DNA of 5,866 nucleotides from Dokdonella_A sp038237055 (GCA_038237055.1 JBBRZD010000208.1:1-5866); one strand, 5' to 3'; counted from the first letter of the stretch, positions 1-5,866 are shown. Notes: generated by a model from the letters alone, not told the origin. Translations and numbers: made by a program.

Positions 1-486
1 CCGGATGAACCCGTTGCGAGGCAAGGCAACGTCCCCCAACGGGAACGTGCGAGGTATCGCAGGCGCACCTGGGCGACCCGTGCACGTCCATGGATCGACC
101 GCGTGGCGTCGGCCTGGCTGATCCGTCGCTTCATCGATCCAAAAGCGAAATTCCTTTGGTTGAAGACGCCCAAGGACTGCCCAAAGACCGCGGTCGGGTT
201 CGATTTCGATGGCGCGGAGTTCACCCACATCGGTACACGCGTGACGTTTGAAGTGCTCGCTGCGAGTTTCGGACTGGAGTCCGATCGCGCGATCGCGCGG
301 CTCGGCCGGTTGGTCCATTACCTCGATGTCGGTGGCATTCCGGTACCCGAGGCTGCCGGTTTCGCCGCGATCATGGCCGGTGCACGCACCGAGCAACCTG
401 ACGACGACAAGCTCCTGAAAAACATTTGTGGCGTGCTCGACAACCTGTACGCGGCCTACCTTGAAACTCCAGGAGAATCGATATGA
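1..486 (+). CDS. chrB: ChrB-type chromate resistance protein, C-terminal part (5' end outside window)
   Basis: The frame is open from base 1 to the TGA at 484-486, giving 161 codons and no start, so this is the C-terminal end of a longer protein. A GTG at 103 lies inside the conserved block and is unlikely to be the start: the preceding residues (YRRRTWATRARPWIDR) already match the family. Recognisable ChrB C-terminal signatures are DRVASAWLIRRFIDP (codons 33-47), GFDFDGAEFTHIG, a VHYLDVGG segment and a C-terminal helix with DDDKLLKNICGVLDNLYAAYLE. ChrB proteins are known as cytoplasmic chromate-responsive regulators or accessory factors of chrBA operons; some relatives are single-domain proteins of unclear role. 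Full ChrB is about 300 residues, so about half is missing here. It overlaps the next gene by four bases and is followed by chrA, which strongly supports the call. Which N-terminal domain it carries cannot be seen. Confidence 0.88.
   Translation, partial: PDEPVARQGNVPQRERARYRRRTWATRARPWIDRVASAWLIRRFIDPKAKFLWLKTPKDCPKTAVGFDFDGAEFTHIGTRVTFEVLAASFGLESDRAIARLGRLVHYLDVGGIPVPEAAGFAAIMAGARTEQPDDDKLLKNICGVLDNLYAAYLETPGESI
471..475 (+). promoter_or_regulatory. Ribosome binding site for the DUF1259 gene, inside the chrB end
   Basis: AGGAG lies seven bases before the ATG at 483, within the last codons of chrB. Together with the ATGA stop/start overlap (483-486) it fixes the start of the downstream gene and implies translational coupling of the two proteins. 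Confidence 0.8.
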
Positions 487-1409
487 AACAGACTTTGCTT
501 CGTTCTTCCTCGCATCCGTTGTTGACCCTCCTGGCTGCGCTGGTTTTAGTCAGCGCGGCGTTGCCCGTTGTCGCTGCCGACCTCGACCCAGCGGCGATCA
601 GCAAAGTCGCTGGCGTCGAGGCCAAGCAGCAGGCCGACGGCGTGGTGCGAATTGGGTGGAGTCGCAGCGACGTACCCGTAACTGTTGATGGGATGCATCT
701 GTCGCCTGCTGCGGGCCTTGGATCCTGGGCCGCATTCGCGCCGATGGGCGATCACGCGATGGTGATGGGCGACACTGTGGTGTTCCAGGACGAAGCCGAT
801 GCAGCGATGGATGCCGCGTTCGCTCATGGACTGGGCGTCACCGGACTACACAATCATTTCTTCTTCGACCAGCCGAAGGTGTACTTCATGCACATCGGCG
901 GCATCGGACCCACAAATCAACTCGCCGCGGGCGTCAAAGCGGTGTGGGATGCGATCAAGGCGGTGCGTTCGGGCAGACCGCATCCTGCCGAAGGCTTCGG
1001 TGGACCGACGCCAACGCCAGGCAAGCTGGACGCAGACGCGATCGCACACATCGCGGGACACCCGGCGCCGGTCGGTGACGGCGTGGCTAAGGTGACGATC
1101 GGCCGCGAGGGCCGCATGCAGGATCAGACGGTGGGCGGCTCGATGGGATTGACCACGTGGGCCGCCTTCAGCGGAAGCGATGAGCTGGCCGCGATCGACG
1201 GCGATTTCATCATGACGGCCGCGGAAGTGCAGCCGGTTCTGCACGCGCTGCGTCAGGGTGGTTTGCACATCGTCGCCCTGCACAACCACATGATGGGCGA
1301 CGCCCCGCCTTTCTATTTCACGCATTTCTGGGGCAAAGGCAAAGCAACGGCACTCGCGCGTGATTTTCGTACCGCGCTCGACGCGCAAGCGGGCGTCAAC
1401 AAACCCTGA
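483..1409 (+). CDS. Exported tandem-repeat DUF1259 (LppY/LpqO-type) protein of the chromate operon
   Basis: A 308-residue protein with a Sec-type signal peptide: a basic start (MKQTLLR), a hydrophobic stretch at about residues 13-30 and a probable cut after Ala31 or Ala32, so the mature protein should be periplasmic. No lipobox cysteine is seen. The mature part is two copies of one domain. Copy 1 (about 36-140) has a SWAAF block (81-85), LHNHFF (122-127) and YFMHIGG (134-140). Copy 2 (about 184-284) has TWAAF (225-229), LHNHMMG (266-272) and YFTHFWG (278-284). The matched histidines and asparagine could form a metal or ligand site in each copy; that is inference. A proline/glycine-rich linker (about 166-180) joins the copies. 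DUF1259 has no established biochemical function to my knowledge. The start is set by the AGGAG and the ATGA overlap with chrB; chrA follows after 42 bases. Position between chrB and chrA suggests a role in chromate or oxidative stress in the periplasm. Confidence 0.85.
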   Translation: MKQTLLRSSSHPLLTLLAALVLVSAALPVVAADLDPAAISKVAGVEAKQQADGVVRIGWSRSDVPVTVDGMHLSPAAGLGSWAAFAPMGDHAMVMGDTVVFQDEADAAMDAAFAHGLGVTGLHNHFFFDQPKVYFMHIGGIGPTNQLAAGVKAVWDAIKAVRSGRPHPAEGFGGPTPTPGKLDADAIAHIAGHPAPVGDGVAKVTIGREGRMQDQTVGGSMGLTTWAAFSGSDELAAIDGDFIMTAAEVQPVLHALRQGGLHIVALHNHMMGDAPPFYFTHFWGKGKATALARDFRTALDAQAGVNKP

Positions 1410-1451
1410 GCCTCCAGAAAACCTGCACTGGCACCTCGGAACCTGAACTCC

Positions 1452-2843
1452 ATGCTTGCGAAGGATACGGACGCGTCAATATTGCCAAGTGACACGGTCA
1501 CTCTGCGCGAGGCCACGCGCATCTGGGCGAAAATCGGCATGCTCAGTTTCGGTGGACCCGCCGGACAGATCGCGGTGATGCACCGCGAATTGGTGGAGAA
1601 GCGCAAGTGGATCAGCGATGCACGTTTCCTGCACGCGCTGAACTACTGCATGTTGTTACCCGGGCCCGAGGCCGCCCAGCTCGCCATCTACATCGGCTGG
1701 CTGCTGCATCGAACACGCGGCGGATTGATCGCCGGTCTCCTGTTCGTGTTGCCCGGCTTTGTCACGATCCTGGTGCTGAGCATTATCTACGTGCTCTACG
1801 GCCAGGTTTCGCTGGTGGTTGCCGCATTCATTGGTCTGAAATCGGCCGTGCTGGCGGTGGTCGTGGAAGCGGTGCTGCGCATCGGTCGCAAGGCACTGAA
1901 AAATGCCGTCATGGTGGCCATCGCCGCGCTGGCCTTCGTTGGCATTTATTTCTTCAAGATGCCATTCCCGCTAATCATTCTGGTTGCTGGATTGTTGGGG
2001 CTCGCGGGACGCTGGTGGCTGCCGAAAAGTTTTCCGAAGCCTGTATCCGGCACCACCGATGCGTCCTCGGAATATCTGATCGATCGTCTCATCGGAAAGG
2101 GTAATCTGCAGCACACGAAACCCACTGCGCGCCGGGCAGTCGCGATCACCCTGATCTGGTCGACGATCTGGTCGCTGCCGGTGTTGCTGATGATTGGCGT
2201 GTTCGGCATCCGCAATGTGCTGGTGCAGGAAGGCATCTTCTTCAGCCAGGCGGCGGTGATGACCTTTGGCGGTGCCTACGCCGTGCTGGCCTACATCGCC
2301 CAGCGCGCGGTCGAGAGTTATCACTGGATTACGCCCGGCCAGATGCTCGATGGTCTTGCGCTCGCCGAGACGACTCCCGGCCCATTGATCATGGTCGTGC
2401 AGTTTGTCGCTTTCCTGGGCGCGTTCCACCATGCGTCCGGCTTGTCGCCGATGGCCGCTGGGATTGCCGGTTCCGTGCTGACCACATGGGTGACGTTCGC
2501 GCCGTGCTTTCTGTGGATTTTTCTTGGCGGACCCTACGTCGAAGCCCTGCGCAGCAATCGGGCGTTGCACTCGGCGTTGTCAGCGATCACGGCGGCGGTG
2601 GTGGGCGTGGTGTTGAACCTGTCGGTTTGGTTCACTTTGCACACTATGTTCGGCAAGATCGACGAGCGCAGTTACGGACCGCTCAAGCTGGAGCTTCCGC
2701 ACTGGGACACGACCAACTGGTTCGCGCTGCTGATTGCTACCGCTGCGCTAGTCGCCATGTTACGTCTGAAGATCGGCATGGCTTGGACGTTGTTGGGCGC
2801 CGCGGCGATTGGAGTCGTGTGGATGCAGATATGGGGGCACTAA
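1452..2843 (+). CDS. chrA: ChrA, two-domain chromate efflux transporter
   Basis: A complete 463-residue membrane protein of the CHR (chromate ion transporter) superfamily, long-chain type with two homologous halves. The first half shows SFGGPAGQ (32-39), the following HRELVEKRKWI segment and LLPGPEAAQLA (68-78). The second half repeats these as TFGGAYAVL (271-279), a WITPGQMLDGLALAE segment and ETTPGPL (306-312). Many hydrophobic stretches lie between them (for example about 90-130, 150-190, 225-250 and 310-345), and a polar cytoplasmic-type linker at about 190-222 separates the halves. Family members export chromate from the cytoplasm across the inner membrane, using the membrane potential or proton gradient. 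At 463 residues it is somewhat longer than the roughly 400-residue classical ChrA; the extra length appears to be in the linker and C-terminus. The ribosome site is weak (GGAAC at 1438-1442), so translation may depend partly on the upstream gene 42 bases away. No clear terminator follows. Confidence 0.95.
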   Translation: MLAKDTDASILPSDTVTLREATRIWAKIGMLSFGGPAGQIAVMHRELVEKRKWISDARFLHALNYCMLLPGPEAAQLAIYIGWLLHRTRGGLIAGLLFVLPGFVTILVLSIIYVLYGQVSLVVAAFIGLKSAVLAVVVEAVLRIGRKALKNAVMVAIAALAFVGIYFFKMPFPLIILVAGLLGLAGRWWLPKSFPKPVSGTTDASSEYLIDRLIGKGNLQHTKPTARRAVAITLIWSTIWSLPVLLMIGVFGIRNVLVQEGIFFSQAAVMTFGGAYAVLAYIAQRAVESYHWITPGQMLDGLALAETTPGPLIMVVQFVAFLGAFHHASGLSPMAAGIAGSVLTTWVTFAPCFLWIFLGGPYVEALRSNRALHSALSAITAAVVGVVLNLSVWFTLHTMFGKIDERSYGPLKLELPHWDTTNWFALLIATAALVAMLRLKIGMAWTLLGAAAIGVVWMQIWGH

Positions 2844-2926
2844 TATCAGGTTAGATATCAAACAAAGTCAATTGGTTACATCCGGCGGTATCAACTCTGA
2901 AGTGCACCACTCCGATCAACGAAGAG

Positions 2927-2948
2927 GCGCAGGTGCGGTAGCCTGCGC
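2927..2948 (+). repeat. GC-rich hairpin in the IS leader
   Basis: Perfect 7-base arms, GCGCAGG (2927-2933) and CCTGCGC (2942-2948), enclose an 8-base loop and end 26 bases before the transposase ATG at 2975. No T-run follows, so it is not a classical intrinsic terminator. Leader hairpins in insertion sequences can limit transposase expression from outside transcripts, here read-through from chrA; that role is only inferred. Confidence 0.45.
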
Positions 2949-2974
2949 AGCTTCACCGGCAAGTGGAACTGCAC

Positions 2975-3097
2975 ATGAGCTACACGCACCTGAGCCAGGA
3001 CGAACGATACCGTATTGCGCACCTTCATCGTGGCGGATTTTCGTCGCGTGAGATCGGCGGGCACCTGGACCGCGACGCAGCAGCGAGTAGCCGAGAC
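2975..3097 (+). pseudogene. IS30-family transposase, N-terminal fragment
   Basis: From ATG 2975 the reading gives MSYTHLSQDERYRIAHLHRG, continuing to LDRDAAASSRD at residue 41. This matches the N-terminal helix-turn-helix of IS30-family transposases, whose usual form is M-S-Y-x-x-L-(S/T)-x-x-(E/Q)-R-Y-x-I followed by an LGRxxSTISRE recognition helix. Here the recognition helix is degenerate (AAASSRD in place of xSTISRE). After residue 41 similarity ends, the frame runs about 25 codons through unrelated sequence and stops at 3175. An intact enzyme is about 320-390 residues with a C-terminal DDE catalytic core; only the DNA-binding start remains. It is on the same strand as chrA and has no strong ribosome site. 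If expressed, the product would be a short DNA-binding fragment, but I expect it to be dead. Confidence 0.75.
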
Positions 3098-3257
3098 CAA
3101 GGGCTCCATGTCATCCATGGACCTGCGCGAGATCGAAAGGACCAAGAACAAGTGTGCACGCAAGTTCTTCGATGAAATGAACCGCCGATACGCGCCGGAG
3201 AACGTAAAATACGATGTGGTGGATAGCTTCGGCAGGCTGATGGAAATCGTGAAATAG
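3087..3257 (+). pseudogene. C-terminal remnant of a type III restriction enzyme Res subunit
   Basis: A 56-codon frame runs from VAETKG at 3087 to the TAG at 3255-3257, ending NVKYDVVDSFGRLMEIVK. The pattern of an ETKG motif, about 7 residues, an LRxIE segment, a KxxCARKFF helix, a VKYDVVDSF strand and a short end resembles the C-terminus of type III restriction Res subunits (DEAD/DEAH helicase-nucleases). In those proteins the (D/E)xK of the PD-(D/E)xK nuclease lies close to the end; E-T-K at 3093-3101 would be that motif. The helicase domain and most of the nuclease are gone. The 5' side joins the IS30 transposase fragment in a different frame, with the two similarities meeting at about 3084-3097. 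An ATG at 3108 could start a 49-residue product, but no ribosome site supports it. The match is by memory of the family, so it is moderate; the alternative is the tail of an unknown protein. Confidence 0.6.
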
Positions 3258-3279
3258 ATACTTCATCAGTTGGGCCGTG

Positions 3280-3293
3280 ATCGCTAGCGCGAT
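3280..3293. repeat. Short inverted repeat ATCGC-TAGC-GCGAT
   Basis: Five-base arms (3280-3284 and 3289-3293) enclose TAGC, 22 bases after the Res-remnant stop. It is weak by itself but is the first of three inverted repeats in about 60 bases upstream of mutS. No T-run follows. Confidence 0.35.
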
Positions 3294-3297
3294 TCCA

Positions 3298-3312
3298 TCA
3301 CATGTCATGTGA
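3298..3312. promoter_or_regulatory. Perfect 15-base palindrome, possible operator
   Basis: TCACATGTCATGTGA has perfect 7-base arms (3298-3304 and 3306-3312) around a single T, in a non-coding stretch 172 bases before the mutS ATG. Its symmetry and size suit a dimeric regulator, but no regulator can be named and no clear -35/-10 pair is seen beside it. The arms contain TCACA and TGTGA in the opposite order from a CRP site. Confidence 0.4.
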
Positions 3313-3341
3313 GACCGAAATCCGAAAGTCTGGTTTCGGTC
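3313..3341 (+). repeat. Strong stem-loop in the mutS upstream region
   Basis: GACCGAAATC (3313-3322) pairs with GGTTTCGGTC (3332-3341) over ten positions with one G-T wobble, enclosing a 9-base loop. It begins directly where the 15-base palindrome ends. No T-run follows on the plus strand, so it is not a standard intrinsic terminator. It could be a leader RNA structure for mutS, a terminator lacking its T-tract, or a remnant of a mobile-element end. Confidence 0.5.
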
Positions 3342-3483
3342 ACCATGCTCGCGGTCGTCGCAGTCGTATCCACTGCAGACGTCTGGGTGGCACGCCACAC
3401 GCCCGCAATCGCTGCGTTAAACTTCGTGCCCCCTTGTCGTTGCTCCCGGTGCCGCCATCAACACGGCCGAACATACCCCACTC
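3342..3483 (+). other. mutS upstream region without a recognisable promoter or ribosome site
   Basis: No intact gene, convincing sigma-70 promoter or Shine-Dalgarno sequence is seen here. From 3421 the mutS frame is open and reads ...AAINTAEHTPL straight into the ATG at 3484. The last part (about 3460-3483) is therefore probably coding or formerly coding. The in-frame stop TAA is at 3418-3420. Confidence 0.55.
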
Positions 3484-5866
3484 ATGCGCCAGTACTTCGC
3501 CGCCAAGGCGGACTATCCCGACACGCTCGTGCTGTTTCGCATGGGCGATTTCTACGAACTGTTCTACGACGACGCGCGCAAAGCGGCGCGCCTGCTCGAT
3601 ATCACCCTGACTCAGCGTGGCGCGTCTGCCGGTGCGCCGATCCCGATGGCGGGCGTGCCCTATCACTCGATTGAAGGCTATCTCGCGCGGCTGGTGAAAC
3701 TGGGTGAGTCGGTCGCGATCTGCGAACAAATCGGGGATTCGGCGCTGGCCAAGGGCTTGGTCGAGCGCAAGGTCGTGCGCGTGGTCACGCCAGGCACGGT
3801 CACCGATGCCGCGTTGCTGGAGGAGCGTCGCGACAACCTGCTGCTCGCGATTGCCGCAGGCAAAAATTCATACGGGCTCGCCTGGATCGATCTTTCGTCC
3901 GGCCGCTTCCTGATCAGCGAAGTCAGCGATGCCGAAGCGCTCGCCGCGGAACTCGCACGCCTCACTCCAGCTGAAACCCTGGTCGCCGAGGACGTTGCAT
4001 GGCCGAACTTCGTCACCACCCTGCCCGGCCTGCGCAAACGCGCGCCCTGGCATTTCGATGGAACGACGGCGCAGCGTGAACTCGCTCGTTTCTTTGGCAC
4101 GCGTGATCTGTCCGGCTTCGGTGGGGAGGGTCTTCCGCTCGCAGTTGCCGCAGCCGGCGCGCTGCTCGGCTATCTGGAAGAGACGCAGAAGTCCGCGCTG
4201 CCGCACCTGACCGGTCTCAGCGTGGAGAACGCGAACGAAACGATTGCGCTAGACGCGGCAACGAGGCGCAACCTCGAACTCGATACGCACGCGAGCGGCA
4301 ATCGCGAATTCACTTTGCTCGGCGTGATCGATCGCACCATCACGCCGATGGGTGCACGCCTGATGCGCCGCTGGCTGCATCGGCCGCTGCGCGAGCGCAA
4401 CGTGCTGCGGCTGCGCCAGCAAGCGGTTGAAGCATTGATCGACCAGCGGCGCCAGGAACCCCTGCGCGAAACCCTGCGCGGTATCGGCGATCTCGAACGC
4501 ATCCTTACGCGCGTTGCGTTGCGCTCGGCGAGACCACGCGATCTGTCGACCTTGCGTGACGGCCTTGCCCTCGCGCCGGAACTACGAGGGCAATTGGAAA
4601 GTGCGGACAGTCCATTGCTACACGAACTCCTGGCGCGCCTCGGCGAGCATGAAGCAACAGCACGTCACCTCATCGATGCGGTCATCGAGACGCCGCCAGT
4701 CATCCAACGCGACGGTGGTGTCATCCGTGCTGGCTTCGATGCGGAACTCGACGAATTGCGTCTGCTCTCCACCAACGCCGATCAATTCCTGATCGATCTG
4801 GAAGAACGCGAGAAAGCCGCCAGCGGCATCGCAACGCTCAAGGTCGGCTACAACCGCGTGCACGGTTATTACATCGAGATCAGCAAAGGTCAGTCCGACA
4901 AAGCGCCACTGCATTACACGCGCCGGCAGACGATCAAGGGTGCCGAACGCTACGTTACCGAAGAGTTGAAAGCGTTCGAGGACAAGGTGCTGTCGGCGCG
5001 CGAACGCTCGCTGATGCGCGAGCGCGCGCTATACGAAGGCTTGCTCGACTACCTGCTCGAACGGTTGGCGCCCTTGCAGGTTGCGGCTGCCGCCATCGCC
5101 GAACTCGATGTGCTCGCGAACCTGGCTGAACGCGCGGATGCGCTGGCGTGGAATCGGCCCGAACTGGTTGCCACGAATGGCATCCATATCGTGCGCGGAC
5201 GTCATCCGGTTGTCGAACAAGTGCGCAGCGATCCGTTCGAACCGAACGATCTCGTGCTCGATGAAAATCGCCGGATGCTCGTCGTGACTGGCCCGAACAT
5301 GGGTGGCAAGTCGACCTACATGCGCCAGGCTGCTCTGATCGTGCTACTCGCGCATATCGGCAGTTTCGTGCCGGCCGATGCGGCCACGATCGGGCCGATT
5401 GATCGTATCTTCACGCGCATCGGCTCGGGTGACGATCTCGCACGCGGCCAGTCGACTTTCATGGTCGAGATGAGCGAGACCGCAAACATACTGCACAACG
5501 CGACGTCATCGAGCCTGGTCTTAATGGACGAGATTGGTCGTGGCACGTCGACCTATGACGGCCTCGCGCTCGCGCGCGCAAGCGCAGTCGCGCTCGCGAC
5601 GACAAACCGCGCGTTTGCATTGTTCGCGACGCACTATTTCGAGTTGACGGAACTCGCGACTGAGTTCGACGGCATCGCAAACGTGCATCTCGACGCCGTC
5701 GAGTTTCACGACAAGGAACGCGGCGACCAGATCGTCTTCATGCATGCGGTCAAGGAAGGTCCGGCCAATCGCAGCTTCGGCCTACAGGTCGCAGCGCTCG
5801 CCGGTTTACCAAAAGCCGTGATTGCCGACGCGAAACGCATCTTGCAAGCGCTGGAGATCGGCGCGC
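3484..5866 (+). CDS. mutS: MutS, DNA mismatch repair ATPase (3' end outside window)
   Basis: MutS dimers recognise mispaired bases and small loops, then recruit MutL using ATP. From ATG 3484 the frame is unbroken for 794 codons to the window edge; family members are about 850-870 residues, so roughly 60 C-terminal residues are missing. Numbered from this ATG, the mismatch-binding domain (about 1-103) has the F-x-E wedge in GDFYELFYDD (Phe23, Glu25). A connector (about 115-253) and core follow, then a clamp region with GYNRVHGYY and RRQTIKGAERY (480-490). The ATPase domain has Walker A GPNMGGKST (603-611, Lys609), the STFMVEM signature (657-663), Walker B LMDEIGRGTS (680-689) and ATHYFEL (715-721, His717). 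All key residues are intact. The start is uncertain: residues aligning to the conserved HTPLMRQY are partly upstream of this ATG, in frame, without a usual start codon. The gene is on the same strand as the chr genes but 640 bases away, so it is probably transcribed separately. Confidence 0.97.
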   Translation, partial: MRQYFAAKADYPDTLVLFRMGDFYELFYDDARKAARLLDITLTQRGASAGAPIPMAGVPYHSIEGYLARLVKLGESVAICEQIGDSALAKGLVERKVVRVVTPGTVTDAALLEERRDNLLLAIAAGKNSYGLAWIDLSSGRFLISEVSDAEALAAELARLTPAETLVAEDVAWPNFVTTLPGLRKRAPWHFDGTTAQRELARFFGTRDLSGFGGEGLPLAVAAAGALLGYLEETQKSALPHLTGLSVENANETIALDAATRRNLELDTHASGNREFTLLGVIDRTITPMGARLMRRWLHRPLRERNVLRLRQQAVEALIDQRRQEPLRETLRGIGDLERILTRVALRSARPRDLSTLRDGLALAPELRGQLESADSPLLHELLARLGEHEATARHLIDAVIETPPVIQRDGGVIRAGFDAELDELRLLSTNADQFLIDLEEREKAASGIATLKVGYNRVHGYYIEISKGQSDKAPLHYTRRQTIKGAERYVTEELKAFEDKVLSARERSLMRERALYEGLLDYLLERLAPLQVAAAAIAELDVLANLAERADALAWNRPELVATNGIHIVRGRHPVVEQVRSDPFEPNDLVLDENRRMLVVTGPNMGGKSTYMRQAALIVLLAHIGSFVPADAATIGPIDRIFTRIGSGDDLARGQSTFMVEMSETANILHNATSSSLVLMDEIGRGTSTYDGLALARASAVALATTNRAFALFATHYFELTELATEFDGIANVHLDAVEFHDKERGDQIVFMHAVKEGPANRSFGLQVAALAGLPKAVIADAKRILQALEIGA

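Larger units (their letters stand above)
2868..3097 (+). mobile_element. IS30-family insertion sequence remnant (left end only)
   Basis: The anchor is the IS30-type transposase N-terminus at 2975. The roughly 100 bases before it fit the short 5' leader of such elements. A TCAATTGGT at 2868-2876 resembles, from memory, the terminal repeat of IS30 itself, and AAGTGCACCAC at 2900-2910 is another possible terminal-repeat piece. The left edge is therefore uncertain, anywhere between about 2865 and 2905. There is no right end, no catalytic DDE region and no visible target duplication. The element is cut off at about 3085-3097, where unrelated coding sequence in another frame begins. It cannot move by itself. 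Confidence 0.6.

Noticed and set aside
846..1388. Minus-strand open frame (180 codons) opposite the DUF1259 gene
   Set aside because: Antisense shadow of a well-supported gene; no ribosome site, and its composition is typical of a shadow frame.
1971..2570. Long minus-strand open frame (199 codons) opposite chrA
   Set aside because: It lies wholly within the clear chrA coding sequence, is rich in arginine, histidine and glutamine as expected for an antisense frame of GC-rich DNA, and shows no recognisable domain.
2843..2858. ATATC...GATAT inverted repeat as a chrA terminator
   Set aside because: Only five A/T-rich pairs and no T-run; too weak for an intrinsic terminator.
3106..3120. CCATG-TCATC-CATGG inverted repeat
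   Set aside because: It is short, lies inside the Res-remnant coding frame, and is explained by repeated Ser-Met codons; its CATGTCAT overlap with the later palindrome is probably chance.
3298..3312. CRP-like site
   Set aside because: The half-sites are in the order TCACA...TGTGA with a 5-base gap, the reverse of the CRP consensus TGTGA-N6-TCACA.
3429..3433. C5 run as a phase-variable tract for mutS
   Set aside because: Five bases is too short to expect frequent slippage; a fixed indel or sequencing error is more plausible.
3309..3674. Plus-strand frame running from the stem-loop into mutS in another phase
   Set aside because: Past 3484 it is out of frame with the clear MutS coding sequence, and before that no domain is visible. 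It is relevant only as a possible former mutS start frame if an indel occurred.
5564..5598. TCGCGCTCGCG occurring twice in mutS
   Set aside because: Both copies encode alanine/leucine-rich helix (ALA) with GC-rich codons in the ATPase domain, as expected from codon bias.

Overview
This window looks like a GC-rich gammaproteobacterial chromosome, most likely from the Xanthomonadales/Rhodanobacteraceae side. The inference rests on the MutS sequence (N-terminal HTPLMRQYFAAK-like stretch, long GC-rich codons, motif wording close to that group) and on overall composition. It was made by eye, not by a search.

The left half (1-2843) is a compact plus-strand chromate-resistance operon. It holds the C-terminal end of a ChrB-type protein (1-486, start outside the window), an exported tandem-duplicated DUF1259 (LppY/LpqO-type) protein (483-1409, overlapping chrB by ATGA), and a complete two-domain ChrA chromate efflux transporter (1452-2843). 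The expected division of labour is chromate sensing or cytoplasmic handling (ChrB), an unknown periplasmic role (DUF1259), and efflux across the inner membrane (ChrA).

The middle (2844-3483) has no intact gene but is not empty. It carries the 5' end of an IS30-family transposase gene (2975-3097, N-terminal HTH only). This is fused in a different reading frame to what looks like the last ~56 codons of a type III restriction enzyme Res subunit (about 3087-3257), including an E-x-K nuclease-like motif. I read this as the scar of a deletion that removed most of an IS and most of a restriction gene. After the scar come three inverted repeats in about 60 bases (3280-3341), two of them directly abutting.

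The right half (3484-5866) is mutS, the mismatch-recognition ATPase, open to the right edge with all ATPase motifs but lacking roughly the last 60 residues. Its start is odd: the conserved residues just before the first ATG are encoded in frame, but no ATG, GTG or TTG precedes them before an in-frame stop at 3418-3420.

Overall, this is an accessory metal-resistance cassette and a decayed mobile/defence remnant lying directly upstream of a housekeeping repair gene. I found no CRISPR array, tRNA, rRNA or convincing new multi-gene system. The most interesting items are the IS30/Res scar, the mutS start and the structured mutS leader.
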